Shown here in pieces: positions 7,019 to 15,800 of a stretch of DNA of 16,091 nucleotides. The stretch covers positions 1 to 16,091 of the forward strand of contig CALDID010000212.1 of NCBI GenBank assembly GCA_937901865.1. Reading direction: 5' to 3'. The translations under genes were made by a program, and so were the position numbers. The DNA is from an uncultured Treponema sp. (GTDB taxonomy: Bacteria; Spirochaetota; Spirochaetia; Treponematales; Treponemataceae). Numbering within the stretch: position 1 is the first letter of the stretch; each line of letters starts with the position of its first letter. The notes below the pieces were generated by a model, which saw nothing but the letters and a program-made list of their open reading frames with translations, was not told the DNA's origin and did not search any database.

Positions 7019-9298
7019 CTATCTACGCTTGTTTTTCGCGTTATTTCCCCGTTTTCCTTTGCGCTCTCCCTTGCCTTTTCGCAAAGCCATTTCAGCAGCC
7101 TTCGCTTCGGCGGCTCTTTCGTTGCTCAAGCGATACGCTTCGAGTTTTTCGGGGTTATAAAAGCCATCTTTCCAATTAAATCGCGATGTTTCTGGCAATA
7201 ATTGCCCTTTTAACATTGAGCCAATGATTATACGCAAATCGCCTTTGCGAACTTTTGTATGCGAATAATCGATAAGGAAGCGAGAAAAGCCTTTTTTCGA
7301 TAAAGCAGGCATTTTATCAACAATCGAAAACGGTTTTTCGGGCATTACCACTGTTCCATCTGCGCTAGATGCAAACTTAAAGACTTCTCCCTCTTTATCG
7401 TGGAAATAATTGAAGTCATAGCTCTTTGGCAAGCGGAAACGCACGCGGAATAACGCAGGATATGCAAAGAGCGACACCATGACGCGTTGTCTTAATTTAG
7501 CAGAGAATGTTTCCTCAAGATTTCGCTCAGAGTTCTCAAGCGGAGTAATAAATGCGCCAATATTCTGATTCTCAAGGAAAGAAACAGCCCATTTATTGAA
7601 TGTATACAGGTAATGTCCTGCAATAATGTTCACTCCCTTGCCTCTCAACATTTCGATATGCGCTAAATTGTTTGCAACAAACGTCATATAGCCGTTTTCG
7701 ACAAGTCTATCAAGCATCTGTTGCGTTTCTTCTTCCATTCCTGCAGGACAATACGGGTCGAGCGAGAGAATTACCATCTTTTTCGACACAGGAAGTACAG
7801 GTTTGCCTCCTATAACATCATTGCAAAGAGCATCTTTTGTCTCACTGTTCACTTCAAGAATAAAACGCACAGGATGTTCACTCTGCGCTAAAAACAAATC
7901 TTGAATTGTCGAAAGCTGGATATAAATTCCCTCTGGGAAATACGAAAGCTCTTTCTTTTCTACAGGAGTGAGGTCGAGAACGGGCAAAACTTCAGAGCCT
8001 GGTTGCTGCCTAAACCGTCCTATATCAGAAGGCAAAATACGAGGATACCGTTTTGACATAGATTTTGTTTGCAATAGATAAACATCATCGCCCTTACTGA
8101 ATCCTGCAGGAATATCAATCCATCGCTCTCCATTTTCCCCAATTTCAAGCGTGCGGACTTTATGACTTTCGCGCCCAGTATCATCGTGTCGATGTAAGCG
8201 AATCGAATCGCCAGGGTCTGGGTCATAAGAGCCACCTCTGATTAAAGCCATACGCAGCTTCTTTACTTCTGTTCCTTCGGCTTCTGCTTTTTCGCTCATT
8301 TGTGCCTTTAGCTCGTCAGACACACCTTTCATTTCTATGATTTTTCCGAGATATATTCCCGTTCCGCCTGCTTGCTGTGGGTCTAAGATTGCATCTCCTG
8401 CTTTATCTATTCCCTCTACAGTGTTTTTGAAATTGTACCAATAAGTCGTCTTCTTTCTTGCAAAATCGGTAGCAAGCATACGCTTTGCAGCCGCGATTGC
8501 TCCTTTTTTGTCTTCTTTGTAATGGTCCATAAGATAGCGATAAGCCGAAACAACAGAGCCTACATATTCAGCACTCTTCATTCTTCCTTCTATCTTAAAA
8601 GAATCAATACCGATTTCCATTAAATCTGGAATATGCTCAATAAGTTGCAAATCCGCAGGAGAAAAATAATATCCAGGAATCTCACCTCCCCCACTTTCTG
8701 CCGTATAGAAACGACGACACGCCTGTGTGCACATACCACGGTTAGCACTTTTTCCGCCAAGAAAGCTAGAGAACAAGCAAAGACCGCTTTCGCTCACGCA
8801 CAATGCTCCGTGAACAAACATCTCGATTTCTGCTTTTGTATTTGCCTTTATGTGTCTGATTTCTTCTAATCCCAGCTCACGAGCTACAACAACTCTAGTA
8901 AGTCCCTCTCGTGCTAACAGATTTGCAGCCGCAGCACTTTCCACATTCATCTGCGTTGAAGCGTGCAACTCTAGTTTCGGGAAAAACTCCTGAACCATAC
9001 GAACCACACCGAAATCTTGTACAATGAGCCCGTCAGGCCCGATTTTTTCCAAATATGCAAGAAAGCGATATAATCTTTCTGTTTCACTTTCTTCGCTGAC
9101 CGTATTTACCGTTACATAAATCTTTTTTCCGAGCTTGTGAACAGACTGTACAGCTGCTTCAAACTGATTCCACGCAAAATTAGACGACCTCAATCGTGCG
9201 TTAAAGCTCTTCAATCCCAAATAAACTGCGTCAGCTCCCTCGCCAATCGCAGCTTCCAATGCTTCAATATTACCTGCTGGTGCTAATAACTCTGCCAT
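7019..9298 (-). CDS. U32 peptidase-family protein, RlhA/YdcP-like (RNA hydroxylation type)
   Basis: A 759-residue cytosolic protein. The N-terminal part carries the U32 core: ELLAPAGN at 3-10, ADAVYLG, EMFVHGALCVSESGLCLFSS at 159-178, SANRGMCTQACR at 184-195 and DSFKIEGRMKS at 232-242. Cysteines C167, C174, C190 and C194 are placed as the probable iron-sulfur ligands of this family. The middle and C-terminal parts match the long U32-plus-DUF3656 architecture of E. coli YdcP (RlhA, 23S rRNA cytidine hydroxylation). Relatives TrhP and UbiU/V act on tRNA and quinone, so substrate is not certain. It is about 100 residues longer than E. coli RlhA and ends in a very basic tail (last 25 residues rich in K, R and G) that could bind RNA. 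The start has no clear ribosome-binding site; a promoter-like sequence lies directly upstream. It is the only evident cytosolic protein in its five-gene run. Confidence 0.88.
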   Translation of the reverse strand: MAELLAPAGNIEALEAAIGEGADAVYLGLKSFNARLRSSNFAWNQFEAAVQSVHKLGKKIYVTVNTVSEESETERLYRFLAYLEKIGPDGLIVQDFGVVRMVQEFFPKLELHASTQMNVESAAAANLLAREGLTRVVVARELGLEEIRHIKANTKAEIEMFVHGALCVSESGLCLFSSFLGGKSANRGMCTQACRRFYTAESGGGEIPGYYFSPADLQLIEHIPDLMEIGIDSFKIEGRMKSAEYVGSVVSAYRYLMDHYKEDKKGAIAAAKRMLATDFARKKTTYWYNFKNTVEGIDKAGDAILDPQQAGGTGIYLGKIIEMKGVSDELKAQMSEKAEAEGTEVKKLRMALIRGGSYDPDPGDSIRLHRHDDTGRESHKVRTLEIGENGERWIDIPAGFSKGDDVYLLQTKSMSKRYPRILPSDIGRFRQQPGSEVLPVLDLTPVEKKELSYFPEGIYIQLSTIQDLFLAQSEHPVRFILEVNSETKDALCNDVIGGKPVLPVSKKMVILSLDPYCPAGMEEETQQMLDRLVENGYMTFVANNLAHIEMLRGKGVNIIAGHYLYTFNKWAVSFLENQNIGAFITPLENSERNLEETFSAKLRQRVMVSLFAYPALFRVRFRLPKSYDFNYFHDKEGEVFKFASSADGTVVMPEKPFSIVDKMPALSKKGFSRFLIDYSHTKVRKGDLRIIIGSMLKGQLLPETSRFNWKDGFYNPEKLEAYRLSNERAAEAKAAEMALRKGKGERKGKRGNNAKNKRR

Positions 9299-9307
9299 AT
9301 TGCTTAA

Positions 9308-9337
9308 ACTATAGCACGATTTAATGGAAACTTACAA
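9308..9337 (-). promoter_or_regulatory. Candidate internal promoter before the U32 gene
   Basis: On the minus strand TTGTAA (9332-9337) is separated by 18 bases from TATAGT (9308-9313). Transcription would begin about three bases before ATG 9298, giving a nearly leaderless message, which fits the lack of a ribosome-binding site. The match is by eye only. Confidence 0.4.
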
Positions 9338-9338
9338 G

Positions 9339-10412
9339 CTATTTTTTCGCTGAAGAGCTATTTGGTTTACCTGGTGTAATGGCTTTTCTGTTCTCTGTAA
9401 CAATCCAATACTTCGCACCGTTTGGATAAGGAAAAGAATAATTTTTTAAGCTCTTAATATTTTGTCTTGCAAGTGTATGTGTTATAGTAAGCCCGTCTGC
9501 ATTTAAAGCATCTTCTATATCTTCCCCTGTCCACACACCTGCTTCTACAGCCTGCTCAGCCGCTATTGAACAGGAAAGTTTTTTCCACCCAACAGAATCA
9601 TTTTTACTTTTTTGCACATAACAAATTGCATCTCTTACGCTCTGAGTTTCTTTATCTCTCAATAAAATGACATCGTATACGCCGCCTAAATGAGATTCAG
9701 AATTAAGTGCAAATAAATCGCGAGCAGTACGACAAGTATTCTTTATATTTTCATTTAACTTTACGTTATCGCCGATTTCGTCAGTGCAACTTTCGTCCAA
9801 TTTTCTCAAATGAACAGTAATATATTCACCTGCTTTTACTTCCATTGCAGGAAATACATAATTTTTCGCCTCTCCGTCATACGCACTATAAATTTCATAG
9901 CCAGCAGTGTTTCCGTCTGTAACAGCATAAACTTCAATAAACTCACATTCTTGAGTTTTACCAGAATACCCATCGTGTATTTCACTTAACACAAGGTCTG
10001 CTCTGTGGTCATTCATTCCCATGAACTCAAATTCAAATGAAAGAGAACTCTTCCCTTCATTTTCAACAACACCACACATTGTATATTCTTTGCCGATTTG
10101 TGTTGCAAACGGAAGGTGTATTGAAAGAATTCCCTCTTCATCACACTCTCCCTCACATTGCACAACATCATCATCTGTAACACTTTTTGCATACAGAGAA
10201 AGAACTTTTACAGACTTTGAAAACACACAAACTATTTCTGTTGCAGACTTGACTTGTATATCATTTAATTTCGGAGACTGCTCAAGAGGACGAACAATAT
10301 GAATTGTTTTAAAATCAAGTGAATTACAACTGATATAAAATATCAATCCGAGCAAAATTGAAATTGTTATTCCAGTTTTCCACAGAAATCGCTTGATTTT
10401 CATATTGTTCAC
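9339..10412 (-). CDS. Lamin-tail-domain lipoprotein
   Basis: A 357-residue predicted lipoprotein: basic N-terminus, hydrophobic stretch and relaxed lipobox YISC with C29. Residues about 45-132 look like an Ig-like/SbsA-type beta domain (KSATEIVCVFSKSVKVLSLYA). Residues about 138-270 resemble a lamin-tail domain: LVLSEIHDGYSG, ECEFIEVYAVTDG, then GYEIYSAYDGE and AGEYITVHLRK. Such domains in bacteria occur in exported proteins and are thought to bind surfaces, nucleic acid or other proteins; no enzymatic role is visible. The GTG start at 10412 has AGAG four bases upstream. ATG at 10403 is an equally plausible start that gives a more typical signal peptide but puts AGAG about 13 bases away. It begins nine bases after the stop of the DUF2259-like gene, so the two are surely co-transcribed. 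Confidence 0.75.
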   Translation of the reverse strand: MNNMKIKRFLWKTGITISILLGLIFYISCNSLDFKTIHIVRPLEQSPKLNDIQVKSATEIVCVFSKSVKVLSLYAKSVTDDDVVQCEGECDEEGILSIHLPFATQIGKEYTMCGVVENEGKSSLSFEFEFMGMNDHRADLVLSEIHDGYSGKTQECEFIEVYAVTDGNTAGYEIYSAYDGEAKNYVFPAMEVKAGEYITVHLRKLDESCTDEIGDNVKLNENIKNTCRTARDLFALNSESHLGGVYDVILLRDKETQSVRDAICYVQKSKNDSVGWKKLSCSIAAEQAVEAGVWTGEDIEDALNADGLTITHTLARQNIKSLKNYSFPYPNGAKYWIVTENRKAITPGKPNSSSAKK

Positions 10413-10421
10413 AATTCTCTA

Positions 10422-11126
10422 TTAGAGTTTTATCGTTTCTACCATATATCGAATAGAAGTACCTGTTTCATCTGCAACAGTTTTCTCAATGATAAATACA
10501 AGGCTATGCCCCGTAACATCAGAAACAATTCTATTGATTTTATAGCCAACAACACCCTTTCTCTTTATGTCAGGAGAACCAACAATATTCTTGCTCAAAA
10601 CTTTTCCTGACGAATCCTTTTTCTCAAGCGAGATAAAGAAAGAAGAATGACTGCTCTGTCCTTTTCCCTCATAAAAAGGAATAAGGCGCACATGATAGAA
10701 AATCTCGTTATCTTTAGTAGAGCCTTCAAAGTCCTTAAACGAAATCTCATCAGTAGATGCTTTTCCGTCCTCGTCGCGAACATACAAAATATTCTCAGGA
10801 GCAACAGGCTTACAAGAGTATTTGCTTAATTTCCATTCTGCACGGCGAGCAAGTGCGTCATAAATCTCTTTACCAGAAAAACCTACCGTTTCCGCAGATG
10901 GCTTTGTCTTGAAAACTTCTCCTGAAACATAATCATTCTTTTCAACGTTGACCGCATATAATTCTGCATACGATTGAAAATATCTATCAGTCTTGCCATA
11001 CTCGCCGAAAACATAGGTTTTACCATCACTAGAAAATCCTACATCAACAAAAGCCGCTGCATCTCCTGCAAATACCGCAAAATGCGCAGCCAATATAAAA
11101 AGACCGCAGAGAATCTGCTTTCTCAT
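10422..11126 (-). CDS. Secreted protein, DUF2259-like
   Basis: A 234-residue exported protein with a Sec signal peptide (MRK, hydrophobic stretch, probable cleavage after VFA at about residue 20). The mature N-terminus VDVGFSSDGKTYVFGEYG followed by SYAELYAVNVEKNDYV matches the characteristic opening of DUF2259 predicted secreted proteins, a family without known function. No lipobox and no catalytic motif are seen. A G-rich ribosome-binding site (GGGGGG at 11131-11136) lies four bases before the ATG. It is first in a five-gene minus-strand run and is divergent from a membrane-protein gene across a 92-base gap that must contain both promoters. It would act in the periplasm. Family call rests on the N-terminal motif. 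Confidence 0.75.
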   Translation of the reverse strand: MRKQILCGLFILAAHFAVFAGDAAAFVDVGFSSDGKTYVFGEYGKTDRYFQSYAELYAVNVEKNDYVSGEVFKTKPSAETVGFSGKEIYDALARRAEWKLSKYSCKPVAPENILYVRDEDGKASTDEISFKDFEGSTKDNEIFYHVRLIPFYEGKGQSSHSSFFISLEKKDSSGKVLSKNIVGSPDIKRKGVVGYKINRIVSDVTGHSLVFIIEKTVADETGTSIRYMVETIKL

Positions 11127-11153
11127 ATATCCCCCCGAAATATTTCCATATCA

Positions 11154-11180
11154 CTTCTAGTATCGGATTTTCGCTAGAAG
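11154..11180. promoter_or_regulatory. Inverted repeat in divergent promoter region
   Basis: CTTCTAG (11154-11160) and CTAGAAG (11174-11180) form a perfect 7-base inverted repeat around 13 bases. It lies between the divergent DUF2259-like and membrane-protein genes and could be a regulator site or a leader hairpin. Confidence 0.35.
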
Positions 11181-11182
11181 CC

Positions 11183-11211
11183 TTTACATAAATTCAACTA
11201 GCCATTATTCT
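11183..11211 (+). promoter_or_regulatory. Candidate promoter of the membrane-protein gene
   Basis: TTTACA (11183-11188), a 17-base spacer and TATTCT (11206-11211) lie just before ATG 11219. Transcription would start at or next to the start codon, and no ribosome-binding site is present, so a leaderless message is possible. By-eye match only. Confidence 0.4.
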
Positions 11212-11218
11212 ATTATCT

Positions 11219-12016
11219 ATGACTTTACGAATACGAAACCGCATTATTTTGCTTTTACTTTTTACTTCAATTCTTTTTTCCCTTGTCATCTCTTTTCTCT
11301 ATATCTACGCCTTCATCAAAAGCGCAATCGTTCCCCCTCTCTCCCCCACTCGCTTCTTTACGTCGCCGAACATCTTTTTATTGCGCTATAATTTTTGCTT
11401 CTCACTTCTTGGAGCAGCTCTCTTTATGCTCTATTCACTTTTCTTTCTCTTTTGGATTTTCGTGCGCTTTGAAAAAACCCAATCACCAGAAATCTTTTAC
11501 TTCTGTCTTTTTCTATGCAGCACACTTTGTGAAGCGTTTAGGCTCTTTATTCCTCTCTTCGCCCTTTGGCAAACATATTCCGACACATTACTTTTGATAG
11601 GCAGAATTATTCTATTCGGGAAATTCCTAGCCCCTATCTCTCTTCTTATGTCTTCTCTTTTCACAAGCGAAAATCAAATGCAGGATTTTGAAAAGAATTA
11701 CACCATCGTCATCACCGTAGGAATTGCATTTACGCTTTTAGTACCTCTCAACACAAGCAATATCTCCACAACCTGCGCAATTGTTTGGGGCTTTCCAAAA
11801 CCATTCTTTGCCATTCGCACACTTATTTTTATTACAGCGATTATTTCAGCCCTTATAAAGCGGCAAACAAAAAACTACATCTCTCTTTCTCTGATTATCG
11901 TATCTTATGCGATTTTAGCGAGTGCGGACAATCTTTTATTTTTTCTAACAGGCTCAACCTTGCTTTTTATTTCAACACATCGCTTTTTAGCTGATACACA
12001 TAAACTGTATTACTGA
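11219..12016 (+). CDS. Polytopic membrane protein of unknown function
   Basis: A 265-residue, strongly hydrophobic protein with about seven or eight predicted membrane segments, at roughly residues 9-32, 58-82, 92-115, 123-148, 160-178, 195-213 and 219-252 (the last may be two). Loops are short and slightly basic (RNR at the start, KRQTKN at 214-219), and there is no extracellular or cytosolic domain. I do not recognise a family; the layout recalls the membrane module of seven-transmembrane sensors but without any output domain. The start lacks a ribosome-binding site; a promoter-like pair ends eight bases upstream. It stands alone, divergent from the five-gene envelope run and convergent with the polyprenol-kinase-like gene. 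A repeat element begins a dozen bases after its stop. The pyrimidine-rich coding strand reflects its Phe/Leu/Ser/Ile content. Confidence 0.7.
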   Translation: MTLRIRNRIILLLLFTSILFSLVISFLYIYAFIKSAIVPPLSPTRFFTSPNIFLLRYNFCFSLLGAALFMLYSLFFLFWIFVRFEKTQSPEIFYFCLFLCSTLCEAFRLFIPLFALWQTYSDTLLLIGRIILFGKFLAPISLLMSSLFTSENQMQDFEKNYTIVITVGIAFTLLVPLNTSNISTTCAIVWGFPKPFFAIRTLIFITAIISALIKRQTKNYISLSLIIVSYAILASADNLLFFLTGSTLLFISTHRFLADTHKLYY

Positions 12017-12020
12017 TTTT

Positions 12021-12028
12021 CTGTAAAG
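12021..12028. repeat. Candidate target-site duplication, left
   Basis: CTGTAAAG directly before the element; the same 8 bases recur at 12179-12186 directly after it. Confidence 0.6.
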
Positions 12029-12178
12029 GGAGGTGTTATAAAAGGTATGCTGTCATTATCGAGCTCGACCCGATAATCTGAGGCACAGCCTCTTTCTCAA
12101 AGTCGCCTATATTGCTATAGATTGCCGTATCAAGTTCGAGAATGACAAAAAGAAAAGCATACTTTCCGTAACACTTCC
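12029..12178. mobile_element. MITE-like hairpin element, copy 2 (complete)
   Basis: A 150-base non-coding element. Its ends are inverted repeats: left GGAGGTGTTA... (12029-12050) and right ...TAACACTTCC (12157-12178). The inner 18 bases at the right are the reverse complement of GTGTTACGGAAAGTATGC. Inside are two head-to-head palindromic units: 12051-12079 (stem ATTATCGAG/CCCGATAAT with one mismatch, loop CTCGA) and 12119-12147 (outer bases AGATT and AATGACA and loop TCAAG kept, stem decayed at three positions). CTGTAAAG flanks it on both sides as a direct repeat. Its structure is that of a non-autonomous inserted element. It lies between two convergent genes and its hairpins may also serve as a terminator. 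Confidence 0.8.
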
Positions 12179-12186
12179 CTGTAAAG
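12179..12186. repeat. Candidate target-site duplication, right
   Basis: CTGTAAAG, identical to 12021-12028. It ends one base before the stop codon of the kinase-family gene (12188-12190 on the minus strand). Confidence 0.6.
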
Positions 12187-12187
12187 C

Positions 12188-12808
12188 TCAAATTAAAAAA
12201 GTAGAGATAAAGCCTATTATGACGGGAATTGCTATATTATCCATATCTTTGAGCGGTATAACTTCAATTATCATACCGCAAAGAGCTATGACGAGAGCGG
12301 CTAAAGTGTTTTTTGTGAATAGATACGTCGCACAGAATATTGCAGAAAAACAAGACAAACTGCCAGCGACGCTTTTTCCTGCCGTAAGCGGAATATGAAC
12401 ACGACCGAAAAGCCTGCCCATAAGGCTTGCTATTCCATCTCCAAATGCAAGTGCAAAAATGCCTACCGAAGCCGCACTCACAGGGTGTATTAACAGCGCA
12501 CAAAGAATTATCCCCGTGCAAAGCGTTACAGGTCCTAAAACAAACTTATTCTCATCTCGCTTTCGAGCCGCCGCCGCTGTTATTGCCGAAATAAATGGCA
12601 CAGTTCGCCCTTTTAATCTTAGATATTCGCTTATGCAATAGCATATCAAAGCAAGAAAAAGAGCGATTATCGTTTGTGTATACCACCGTGCCAAAAAGAA
12701 CGGCACAAACGCACTGCAAATATGAATTGTCTTTCTAAACAACTCCTTTGCAATCGCGTTTGAGTATTTTCTAATTTTTATAGAGGCTTCATTGCAAAAT
12801 GCACTCAC
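12188..12808 (-). CDS. CTP-dependent polyprenol/diacylglycerol kinase-family membrane protein
   Basis: A 206-residue integral membrane protein with about six hydrophobic segments. It has the signature of the dolichol kinase/phytol kinase/Dgk1 group within the CTP-transferase-like superfamily: ELFRKTIHICSAFVP at 22-36, AFGDGIASLMGRLFGRVHIP at about 120-139, and GKSVAGSLSCF at about 143-153. These enzymes use CTP to phosphorylate a lipid alcohol; the actual substrate (undecaprenol, diacylglycerol or other) cannot be told. The start is GTG 12808, overlapping the flcA stop as GTGA, so translation is probably coupled. There is no separate ribosome-binding site beyond purines in the end of flcA. 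The family residue pattern looks intact. It is last in its two-gene unit, with repeat element copy 2 immediately downstream. Confidence 0.82.
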   Translation of the reverse strand: MSAFCNEASIKIRKYSNAIAKELFRKTIHICSAFVPFFLARWYTQTIIALFLALICYCISEYLRLKGRTVPFISAITAAAARKRDENKFVLGPVTLCTGIILCALLIHPVSAASVGIFALAFGDGIASLMGRLFGRVHIPLTAGKSVAGSLSCFSAIFCATYLFTKNTLAALVIALCGMIIEVIPLKDMDNIAIPVIIGFISTFLI

Positions 12809-15800
12809 TCTTCAAAACCCTTTTCTCCGTTCAATACACGAGAAATTTCTGTATAAATCTCAGGTTCATACATTGCAGAAGACTGCGTCATATATTTAGA
12901 GTTCTGCACTGCTAAATTAGAACCGTCCAATCGAACCATAGTAACTTGGTTTCTCGTAAGCGCATCATACGCTCTCGCAGATATAGACAGGTTTGCAATC
13001 GCGCTTGCATTAAGAGTGCTGTCCCCTGTTTGCCGTGCTAATCTATACTCTGTAACTCCCAAGTTATTACTTGCCCTCATATACAAATCTACAATATCGC
13101 CTTGGTCATCTCGCACCTGTGGCAAAAGTATTGCGTGTTTGCTTCTTTCAATGTCAAGCCGCTTCATCAAGTCTTCATAATAGCCCTGCGCCGCAAAGTT
13201 ATCGCCCCGCAAAGACAGCGTATTTCCTAATGCAAGAAGCAAATGCGTATCATTTTGCTGCATTTCAGAACTATGAATAAATGAAATCATCGCACTGTCA
13301 TAATCTCGGTTCATATACTCAATGAAGCCCGACTTATAGCGGATAGAAGCCGTATCGTTTCCAAGCTCGATAGCGTTTTGATAATTTCTATGCGCGCTGT
13401 CTAAATCGCCCGTAATAAAATAATCCAAATCGCCTCTATCGCTATATAGAATACCAGTATTTTTATCACCTGTAAAGCCCGTATTATGTTTTTCGGCTTC
13501 ATAGAATGTGATTCCGTTTCCTAATATCTCTTCCGCCTTTATATATTCACGGGTTTCAATATACTGCTCGCCGAGTAAGCGATAAGTATCTATATACTTA
13601 TATGTATCTCGCCTCTTTCTCATAGGCAGAGCTTCAAAAGCTGATAACGCAGAAGAAAGCTCAAGGCGCGCACTCGCATTATTGTCTGTATGTACGAAAT
13701 ATCGCCCCATATTGTAATGAGCAATCGCAGAAGTTGGCGCAAACTGCAAAGCTCTCTCAAGCATATCGCGCACATCTTCAATAGATTCTCGCAAATACAT
13801 TTCTTTCGGCTTTATAGTGCCATACAGCTTATCAAGCATATAGCCAGAAAGCTCTATCCAATCCTCTGCACCGATAGATTTTTTGTTCGGATAGAATAGG
13901 TTTTTGCACTGCAAGACTTCATACAGATTATCATTGCGAATATAGTATCTCATCATTCTTGATTGATACAAATTATTCACTTTGTAAAGTTGCATAAGCT
14001 CCATATACTGCTCTTTAGCCTCTTCGAGCTTAGAGGGGTCTTTTTCAGTTCCCCATTCCAAGTATATATCGCCTAAAAGCAACATTCCATCTTTATCATT
14101 GATATGATAATCAAGCACTTCTCTCTTTAGGATAGTTTCAGCCTTTTCGTAATCTTCATAATCATCAAGCTCCATTCTCGCATAATCCATACCAGCTTTT
14201 TTATCCTGATTGAAATAGCGCAACGTTCGCTCATACATATCAGCGGCTCTACGGTGCTGCTTGTGATTGCGATAGCCTTCAGCATACTTATAGAACCAGC
14301 CTTTTTTTGCTTTGTATTTTACCGCTCTATTAAACATCGCCTCTGATTCTGGATACTCGTTATTCTCAAGCATAACATATCCTTTTTTGTATAAAGAAGA
14401 AGCAATAGACGGCTTGACGATAAAATGATTGCCAAGTAAACATAGCGTGAAAAGAACAATAAGACCTGCAACACCGACTAAAATACCTGGCAAAATCTTA
14501 TTTTTAATCAAATACTCGGTAGACTGCTTATACGCCTCGTATTCTTCCGCCGACCTCTTTTCGTAATCGCGCGGAACACTGATTGTTTTGTCAAGGAGCT
14601 TTTCGAGATGACCAGCAAGCTGACGAGCAGGAACTTTCTTTAATACCTTTTCGAGTACTTCAAAAACAACATCATCATTGAATTGGTCGCCTACAATCAT
14701 CTCTTCGATTGCAACACGAACATTCAACGGATAGAGTGCAAAGTTCTTTTTGAACTGCTCATATTCGCGGTCTGTAAATGAGTTCTTTTCTTTTACCGAC
14801 TCTTCAGATTCGCTCTTCTTTTTTGTATCAGCATATTCACGGTCTGTAAATCCTTCAATATCGAAACCGCCGCCGACTTCATTATCAAGCTCAAAGCCGC
14901 CGCTGCCAACAGCTCCCGTCGGAGGAAACTCATCGCTAAAGTCAATATCATCTTCCATTCCGCCGAGTGCGTCTGAAAAGTCCTCCATTTCAGGCTCTGC
15001 CGCAGGAGAAGCAGAAGCACTTTCCTCGCTTGCAGACGGAACGGAAAAATCATCGCTTGAGGAAGAAATGTCGCTTGAAAAATCGTTTGAGAAGTCAGAA
15101 GATACATCATTATCTTCTATATTATTATCTAGATTAGTATCCAAATTTTCAGTATTCAGATTATCAAAATCGCCTACTTCGCTTCCAGACGGAGAAGAAC
15201 TCAAGAAATCTGAATCAAGCGGTTCAAATTCTGAGTTTTGAATATCATTTTCATCACTAGCGGCTATAGGCTCATCTTCTGCCTGTTCTTCTACAGAAGG
15301 CTGTTCTCTGCTTTCTGTTTTATTCGTCAAATCAGTAGAAAAATCTGTTGCAGAAATATCATCAAATGCAGGCTGTTCCACAGAAGAACCTAAATCGTCA
15401 AAATCTCCCAAGCCGCCGATGTCTGCAAAATCAGAAGAAGGCACTTCTGTTGCACTACTCTCTTCACTCATCGCAGAAGAATTATCTACATTCTCTAAAG
15501 GATTATCATCATCGTTTGAGTCAGTTTGCACTGGCGAATCAAAGCCTGACAAATCGCTATCGTCAAGGCTTGCCATTAAATCATCAATACTATCTCCACT
15601 CTCTTCGATAGTACCTGCATTATTTTCAGTTTGTCCATCGGCAGATTCGATAGGCATTCCATTTATAAAATCATCAGAATCATCAGCTTCTGAAATTCCC
15701 GTAGGAAGAGGAACTTTTACAGGCTTTTCGCCTTGTTCAGCTCTAATTTTTTCTTCATTGCCTAAATCCAGCATATTTTTGGTGAACTGTTTTAGTTGAT

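Noticed and set aside
7019..9298. Reading the U32 gene as a secreted collagenase-type protease
   Set aside because: There is no signal peptide, the cysteine pattern is that of iron-sulfur U32 proteins, and characterised relatives such as RlhA and TrhP modify RNA.
14750..15241. Serine-rich plus-strand open frame inside flcA, and a similar one at 15419-15799
   Set aside because: Both are antisense shadows of the Asp/Ser/Glu-rich repeats of flcA, with no ribosome-binding site and low-complexity translations.
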